From positions 124,001 through 188,000 of the forward strand of contig VXIS01000011.1 of the NCBI GenBank assembly GCA_008704415.1: a stretch of 64,000 bases of DNA, in the 5' to 3' direction. The position numbers and the translations under genes are program-made. Of this stretch, positions 57,627-64,000 are shown in pieces (positions within the stretch are counted from its first letter, which is position 1; every line of letters starts with the position of its first letter). Origin of the DNA: Sphaerosporella brunnea (taxonomy: Eukaryota > Ascomycota > Pezizomycetes > Pezizales > Pyronemataceae). The notes below the pieces were generated by a model that worked only from the letters and a program-made list of their open reading frames with translations, did no database searches and was not told where the DNA came from.

Positions 57627-58680
57627 GCGATTACATGTCTGTCCGCGTCTCTTCCGACCTGCGACGATAACAATATATACCCCCATTCGGCGCGCGAGCG
57701 AACAGCACTACCGCCCCACCCGCAGTTCTCCCGCAGCATTCCCATTTGTACCCTCCTACGCCCTCTTCGCCAAAAGACCTCCACGCCCGTTCACACCGTC
57801 GTTCCATCTCCGCCTCCATCCTCGCCTCCATCCTCGTTCTCGGATCCGCTCACAAGCCACCCCCGCGAACGCCCAGAAGGCGCTTCTCTCCTCTCGGGCG
57901 TCACAAACGGCGACGACGCTGTATTGATTTCTGCCTTCTACCTTGCAGTCGCGGACGGGTGGGAGCTTGGAACACCCGCGCTCATGGCCATGCGGCGCTG
58001 TGGAGTCGCCTGGTGCTGCATTTCTGGGGAAAGGAGCTGTTGGCAGGGCAGTGGGGGGGCGTAGATCCTGTGCGCTAGCTCCAGGAAGCTTACCAGACGA
58101 CGATTTATGCAACCACCAACGCAGGCGCGCGCGGGGACCAGGTGTGGCAGGGGACAACAACGGTGTGTGGAGCTGTGCTCACTGATCGGAAGCTGGTAGT
58201 GTTAAATCTTGGAGATTCGGTGGCGATTGTTTGGAGGAAGGGATTGAAGAAGTGGGTGCTCCGCACAGAGGAATAGTGGCATTGGTTCGATTGTCCTACA
58301 CAACTGGGCACAAATTCTTCCGATACCCCAGTGGATAATGCCGTCGTACAGGAAGTGGAGGTTCAGAATGGTGATCTGGTGCTTTTGGCCACGGATGGTC
58401 TGGTGGATAATATGTGGGATGCCGAGATCATGACGGTTATCATGGGCGTGATGGAGGTGGAAGAAGAGGAGGAGGTTGTCGAAGAGGTCGGTGAGGGATG
58501 GGATCAGGGACGCATGAAAATGCTCTCCCAGCGCATCCTTCAGGCCGCAAAGAAGACAGCGATAGATCCGTTTGCGGAGAGTCCGTACATGGAGCGCAGC
58601 ATCGAGATGGGATTGGTAATTATCCCCACTGCTCGACCGACGTCAGCCAGCCTGAGCTCGCCGCCCAGAGAGTAATCTAG
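57627..58680 (+). pseudogene. Broken PP2C-type phosphatase (Azr1/Ptc7-like)
   Basis: Three frames together carry the domain order of fungal Azr1/Ptc7-type PPM phosphatases. First comes an N-terminal stretch with FAKRPPRPF, then SGVTNGDDAVLIS and VADG. A one-base deletion near 57957-57961 moves the rest (AWNTRAHGHAALWSRLVLHF) to another frame. An in-frame TAG at 58076-58078 and a second TAG at 58274-58276, at a position normally Gln in the EEQWHWFDCP block, follow. Then come QLGTNSSDTP, LVLLATDGLVDNMWDAEI and DPFAESPYMERSIEMGL. The end is also disturbed: the usual KLDDIS-like block is out of frame. No intron explains the breaks. The family acts in mitochondria on coenzyme Q synthesis (yeast Ptc7). 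It sits head-to-head with the mRNA export gene, about 190 bp apart. Sequencing error is possible for one lesion, not readily for all. Confidence 0.8.
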
Positions 58681-59867
58681 AGAATGCTATTCACCGACGG
58701 CTAGGGTCCATTAGCGAAGGTGGGACCTGACAGCGAGTGCTGGGCTATGACTCCCATGGGGATATCTTTCCATATGGCCATTGTGCACAGCAGAGGCGGA
58801 TAATATCACTATTTCCTGTGCTGACGAGCGCTGCTTCTGGTGCTTTCGACGAGGCCTTTTCAACCATTTATGTCGAAGGTGCTCTTCTGATCATGGTATC
58901 AAGAACGATTGACCGACCGCCGATGGGGTCTCCCAGATGGACTCCGCGCCAGTAGACGACAACTGTTAGGTCACGTCCCTTCAATATTTCACCTTATAAT
59001 TGATAGGTTCAATCATCGAGCCTCTTCAAAGCTCGCTACTCATCGGCCAGCACTTCATCTCTTTATTCACAACCTCCCAACTATACAGACAAAAGATGTC
59101 CCAATCTCATAGTGCGTCAACACCAGCCTTATCGCCTTAAGCATGAAGCTCTTGAGTTTCCTGCAGCAGAGGAGATCGAGACCTCAAACACTCCAGTGAC
59201 GGGGAAAGCATCCCCGGGGTTAATTAATAATTATCGTTTAGTCGCTGTGCACATCAACGCCTACAACAACATAGGACGACGATGCAGGAAGCAAAGCACT
59301 CTGGGTTTTTGAGCAAGGAAACCCCGGGAGTCGCCATGATGAAGATGACAAGGATTGGGCTCTTGCGGGTGGTCGGGGACTCCTAATGTATCTACCTAGG
59401 CGCAGATGGGCATTGGGTTTGTAAAATAACAATCGCTGTTTTATGGTGCCAGTTGCAAACTAGATCGAACAGCGTATCGATGGTCCTGGATATACACGAA
59501 TGAGATGAGTTCAGAGTTCTCAATAGCTGGCCCTTCCCAAGGGTTGACTCACAATCTAACCGCTTCTCTTACTACACTACTCAATGGTGAGCCACCAGCA
59601 CCAGCATAATTGATTGACGTTCAGCTGAGGATCGAATACCTAGAAGGTGATAGGGGAGCTGGCGGAAGCGGCGACCGAGCGGGGGAGTGGGTTGAATAAA
59701 CCCTTCTCGCATGCACATCATAGATTATCACTCAGCTCTCGATATGGTTCGAACAGCGTTGGTACCAGAAGCAGAATCAAAAGAAGCAGCAGCTTGAGAG
59801 CGCCATATCTATGCACATGCCCATCCCAGAAAGATATAATAAAAAAAACCAGGAAATTGAAAAGAAA
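58681..59867. other. Spacer, no gene seen
   Basis: Mixed sequence with short ORFs only, between the phosphatase relic and the 3' end of sec66. Nothing recognisable. Confidence 0.5.
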
Positions 59868-60509
59868 TCATTTACGGTACTTCGACGCTAGCCCCACAGC
59901 AGCGCGCTCACTCTTCTTCTGGTCCCACCAAGCGCGCTCCGCAGTAGCCTCGGTCGCTACGCGCGCGGCGCGCTCGCGGATCCGCTCGTGGTTCACCATC
60001 TCGTTCGCAGTCTTGAAGATCACCTGGCCCCAGCCGTCCTGGTACGCGTCCGCCTCCGTCGCCACGTCCGTCAATTCCTATCGCGGGCAAATCAGCGTTG
60101 CAAACAGCGCGAGGACGCAGAAGAACCCCCCCGTACATACCTCCTCCAGCTCCCCCTCTGCCCTTTGGAACCTTGTCCACAAATCATCACCCACACATCC
60201 CTTCTGCAGCAGCACCTGCAACGCGTTTTTGCTCTGTTGGAGTTTGATGAGCCGCTTTATGTCCTCGCGTGCGCGCACCACGAGCGCCGCTTTCAACATG
60301 CGCTCAGGAACAACCGTGCTGTCTTCTTGGTGGAGCAGACTTAGGTAGATGTCCCTTGCCATGTGCGCCGGGAACCATGGCTCCAAGGAGGCGGCTTTGG
60401 CGGCTTTGCGTTTGCGGTACAGCGAGGAGAAGACGATCAGTAAGCTGAGCAGGACGGCGATATAGCTTATTGGCGCCACTAAGGATATGAGCGAAGGGAG
60501 GGCCACCAT
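59868..60509 (-). CDS. sec66: Sec66 (Sec71), subunit of the Sec63 post-translational translocon
   Basis: Two exons (60509-60141 and 60077-59868; 63-bp intron GTATGT...GATAG) give 192 residues. A transmembrane helix (about 10-30, ISYIAVLLSLLIVFSSLY) is followed by a basic stretch and then the family blocks EPWFPAHMARDIYLSLLHQE, VPERMLKAALVVRA, GDDLWTRFQRAEGELEEE and DGWGQVIFKTANEMVNHE. In yeast, Sec66/Sec71 binds Sec63, Sec62 and Sec72 at the ER membrane for post-translational protein import. I chose the ATG at 60509 because it puts the helix at the very N-terminus, as in the family; in-frame ATGs at 60596 and 60593 would add 29 residues. Confidence 0.92.
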
Positions 60510-60816
60510 TTTAATGGGCGGGATGGGGTTTGGTTTGCGGCGTTCGGGTTGTGTCGAAGCTCTCAGAACACGACGTTCGCTAATATTGATCATCACTGTT
60601 TAGCACTCGATCTTTTTTGACCCCAACTGAATACGCGCAACAAGCGCAACAAGCGAAAAAAAAACACAAGAACTCCGGTATTCAACATTTCCAGCATGCC
60701 CGCGCTCCCCATCCAGATCGTAAAACAGTAGCCACCCATACCCTGACCCTTCCCAACGGCAAGCAGCGTTAAAACAAGACCCGGTATGTATAAATCAGCT
60801 CAAGAACACACAAACA

Positions 60817-62704
60817 CTACGCTGGTTCGCAGTAATTCGCCGGGAACTGTCCCTTCCGTCCATTACACTCTCCCTCCCACCAATCTGCCGTCACAACGTC
60901 AGTAAAGATCCACCAATTTGAGCCAGGGGGTACTCACCATCCGTACTCCCCGTCTTCTTCAGCACCTTGATCCGTTCGCCCTCATCAAAACTCAAATCTC
61001 CGTGATTTTGCCCTTCAAACGCATAAATAGCCTTAACCCATGCTTCCTTTGGTCCCAGAAACTTTTTTTTCGGGGGTGGAGGCGGCGGCTTCTTCTTCCC
61101 TGCCACCAGAGCTGCTAATGATGGGGAAGGAGATCTCGCGCCTGCAGTCGGCGCAGCCGGGGCTAAGGAGCCACCTATTTTCCCTGCGTTCGGAGAAGGA
61201 GAACGGGGCGAGATCGTGGATGACAATCTCCCAGCGGTCAACGCCGTCGGCCGCAAGCCCGCCAGCGGAGTGGGTGTCACCGAACCCCCTCCATAGGAAC
61301 TTCCGTGCGAGCTCATCCTTGGTCTCTCCGCCGGAGAATTTGCGGAGCCATTGCTCTTTGGCCGGGGACCTGGCAGTGGCGGCGGCGGCGACTCGTCTCT
61401 CTCCGCCATCGACGAGTGGCTTGCTGCTCTGACACTCCCGATACTCGGCCTTGCAGCTGGTATCGGCGGTGGGGGCGAGGTCTCAGTGCGCGAGTACCGG
61501 CTCGACATACTCGTGCTTGACTTTGGTCTGTCGAGACCAGGATGGCTGTTTTCTCTGCCGCGGGGTGGTGGGGGCCCGGAGCCGTTTGCGGCGACAGCAG
61601 CTGCGGACGGTGGAGGCGGAGGTGGAGATTTTCCTTTAGCCAGAGGATTGCGTATACTCGGCATCTTCTTGAGTATCGAATTGTCCTGGATAGCGTTCAT
61701 GGGCAACAAGACTGCCTTTCCTTTCGCGATGAGACGAAGTTCGGATTCCACCTGCGCTTTGACGGGCATGAATAGCTCCTCCCACTCGGCGATAACAACC
61801 TCATTATCCGGATCCGTGAATCCGTGTTCATTGGCGTAGTGGTAGAGCTGCGAGTACGAGTGCTGGCACAGGGTATGCTGGATCTGGACCGCGATCTCTA
61901 TGATGAGCGGGAGGAGATCGACAATCTTTGCCAATACCGGCGGGACGTGTTCGCGGATATAATCGTCTGCGATAGAATATGCCTGCAAGCCACAAAAAAT
62001 CAGTCTCAACACCCCACATCTTTCCCGCGCTGCATCAAACGCACCGTCGTCGCCTTCTCCAGCTCCGCCTCACTCTTGTGCATCCCCGCATATTCCTTGT
62101 CCGACTTATTCTTCTTGGCCTTAGCACTCTCGACCGCCTTGTTCCACCTCTCGAAGTCCAGCTTCTTATGCTCCCTTTTTTCAATCGCCTTCTTTATCGG
62201 CTTCAGCACCTGCCTGCAATCCGTCATCGGTTGCAGCAGCATGCGGTCCACCTTGTCCAACTCCGCCAGCATATCATCCTTGAGCTCATTGTGCGCCGCA
62301 TGCAGCTTAGCAACGCGCTGCAGTATCTCTCTAGGCGTAGGTTCCGGCGGGGAAACGCTGTCGCCGGTGCGAGGGATCGTTTGATACACGTCATGGAACG
62401 AGTCCGCGAGGCGCGTCGCATTCACAAGGATGTCGGTCCAACCGTCGCGCCAGGATTTGGTGTGTTCGACGAGCTGTGCTAGTGAGCAATGAAGAAGCGA
62501 TCAAGTAGAAGAAGATGAGGAAGAAGCATGCCTTCCCGAGTAAGACATCCGTGTCTTCAACCTCCTTGATGATCATCGCAACGCTGGCCTGTCCCGCCAT
62601 CTCATCAGCATCCCCGCGGCCTCGCGATTCAAAAGCTAAAAACTCACGTCGTCAGCCGAGCGCGTCTGGAATCGGCCAATCTGGCGGTGTATAGTCTTCG
62701 ACAT
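60817..62704 (-). CDS. BAR-SH3 domain protein (amphiphysin/Rvs167-like architecture)
   Basis: Five exons (62704-62648, 62600-62532, 62473-62045, 61982-60938, 60884-60817) give 555 residues. The N-terminus MSKTIHRQIGRFQTRSADD leads to a long helical BAR region, with EHTKSWRDGWTDILVNATRL, KKLDFERWNKAVESAKAKK and QHSYSQLYHYANEHGF. A Pro-rich linker with PPPPPP tracts follows. The C-terminal SH3 has AIYAFEGQNHGDLSFDEGE, then DDWWEGECNGRKGQFPANYC, the two halves being on separate exons. Such proteins bend membranes and link them to actin during endocytosis. The intron between exons 2 and 3 has a GC donor (AAG|GCATGC) and CACAG acceptor; it is the only joint that gives the smooth reading LLGK-LVEHTKSW. 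It differs at the N-terminus from Rvs167/Hob1, so it may be a filamentous-fungal relative. Confidence 0.87.
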
Positions 62705-64000
62705 TGCTGTTGTCCGTCTGTCCGTTGTTTCTCAAGCTCGCGAAGCTGAAATGGCGGGAGAAAAAGAGAAAGAGAGCTCAGCGATCCGGTGAGAAACGCC
62801 AAGGGTGTTGTTCGATATTTTTTCCTTTATGCACGGGAACGCAAGTGGCAGGAGAGTGATTACGAGTCCCTCAGCTAGCTGTGTGCTACTACATGTACCT
62901 ACTCTCCACAGCTAATTATAAGTGAGAGCTCCAAGAGATTATCTACATCATCGGTGGATCTGAGCTTTAATGACATGCAGTTCGAATGTTTTGAACATTC
63001 TCTAGCTCAGCTTTGTGAGCTCAGCATCATGCAATTGCACTGCACAGCCCCTTAGGGATCCACTCTCCAGGGCTCCTCTCCCGTGTCGCTAACTAACTCG
63101 ATGTGGAGTAGGTATATATATCACTCTGCTCGAACTCTCCCCGCTCGTTCGGCGTTCCCCGGCTTGGCTGCGCTAACTGGGAATGGATGGAACGCGCGTT
63201 TCATGGAATCTCACCCGGTCGAGAATCGAGATCTCCAACCGGTATGTGTGTACATACTCTAGAGTACTGTGGTCTGGCCACTGTCCATCTCTTCGCAATT
63301 GCCTCCAGACGAAACTCCCAGTTCAGATCCCAAAACTGTGACTCACCACCTATGCCATTTCTGCATGCTCTTGACAGCCGGTCAACCAGAGAACCCCCGG
63401 ATGTCAGTTCCGAATCCCGGTATGTCGGTTACTGGGTGGATGACGTTAATTATAAGCATAATGACAACAAGCGTATATGTCCCCCTCGCAGGCGGTCACG
63501 ATCGCGCCGATATATGCAGTGGGTAACAGTTTAGATATTTCCTTCAATCCCGTTTGCACCGATTAATGATTTCGGTTAATCAGCCTCACCACGTACAATC
63601 TGAGCGGAAAGGGCCGCAAACAACCATCAAGTCGTTATCCCTTCGTTCAAATGTGTCAGGGATAGAGAGGAAAAGAAAGCACTGCGTTCGATGTACAGGA
63701 AAATTTTTCTCTCTTATGTAGTGCGTAATTAGTATTTTCCGGTCCGCCATGGCCTAGCGAGTGACGTACTATGATTGAACCCCGAAATCTGACAAGATGC
63801 TCATAGCCCTCTCGACTTAATCCAAAGCTTCGCCGTAAGCACAAACAGACAACAAAAACCCGTTAGAATCAGACTCCGCACCGGCAATAAAATGAGATCC
63901 ATTCGCTCAACCGAAAGAGTGTGTGCAAGGAGCGAGTGCTTTCCCGTGCTGCACCGCCATTGCAACGTATCTGGGATCTTGCCTCTCCCTAGCTAGGAGA
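62705..64000. other. Upstream region of the BAR-SH3 gene and right-edge spacer
   Basis: Promoter side of the minus gene. Contains a GAATGTT-TTG-AACATTC hairpin at about 62983-62999 and a TATATATC stretch at about 63114-63121. ORFs at 63187-63534 and 63656-63844 have no recognisable domain. I see no gene running off the right edge. Confidence 0.45.

Noticed and set aside
58021..58080. Intron that would remove the first TAG of the phosphatase relic
   Set aside because: The only GT...TAG pair near it (GTAGATCC...CGCTAG) is 18 bp, far below the minimum intron size.
1..64000. Secondary-metabolite cluster, CRISPR array or viral insertion
   Set aside because: No PKS/NRPS/terpene core genes, no spaced direct repeats, no viral or reverse-transcriptase motifs found on reading both strands.

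Overview
The window looks like nuclear DNA of a filamentous ascomycete (Pezizomycotina). Genes are split by short introns of about 47-190 bp with GT...AG borders and CTRAY-type branch sites. Leaders are pyrimidine-rich, homopolymer runs are frequent, and the protein set is typically fungal (vacuolar subtilase with C-terminal tail, Zn2Cys6 regulator, Spt8, Cti6, Sec66). I cannot assign a genus. There are no bacterial-type operons, and I found no convincing tRNA, rRNA or CRISPR array. Layout from left to right: the N-terminal part of a BEACH-family giant protein (minus, runs off the left edge); a subtilisin-like vacuolar protease (plus); a 1.26 kb long-armed inverted repeat; a conserved fungal protein of unknown function (minus); a gene-poor 5.5 kb stretch with an F-box fragment and other possible relics; the PHD protein Cti6 (plus); a Cdc1/Ted1-type metallophosphoesterase (plus); a gene-poor stretch with a small MITE-like element and a possible gene relic; a second uncharacterised conserved fungal protein (minus, three exons); a small spliced single-pass membrane protein (minus); a long gene-poor stretch; a Cid1/CutA-type terminal nucleotidyltransferase (plus); a ZNFX1/Hrr1/SAD-3-type SF1 RNA helicase (minus); the SAGA subunit Spt8 (plus); a Zn2Cys6 transcription factor with two 15-nt microexons (plus); an Aly/Yra1/Mlo3 mRNA export adaptor (minus); a broken PP2C-type phosphatase (plus); the translocon subunit Sec66 (minus); and a BAR-SH3 protein (minus). 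Most genes are housekeeping. Themes are RNA fate (terminal nucleotidyltransferase, ZNFX1-type helicase, Aly/Yra1), chromatin and transcription (Cti6 of Rpd3L, Spt8 of SAGA, a C6 regulator) and membrane traffic (BEACH, BAR-SH3, Sec66, Cdc1-type GPI remodelling). The terminal nucleotidyltransferase and the ZNFX1/Hrr1-like helicase are convergent neighbours; their families work together in fission-yeast RNA silencing. The most unusual items are a phosphatase pseudogene head-to-head with an intact mRNA export gene, two consecutive microexons that build a zinc cluster, a 74-bp inverted repeat that brackets spt8, a large foldback-like element and several smaller inverted-repeat elements, and recurrent sense-strand poly-C tracts in gene leaders and introns. 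Exon borders below were worked out by hand from reading frame, splice signals and family motifs; they are not supported by transcript data.
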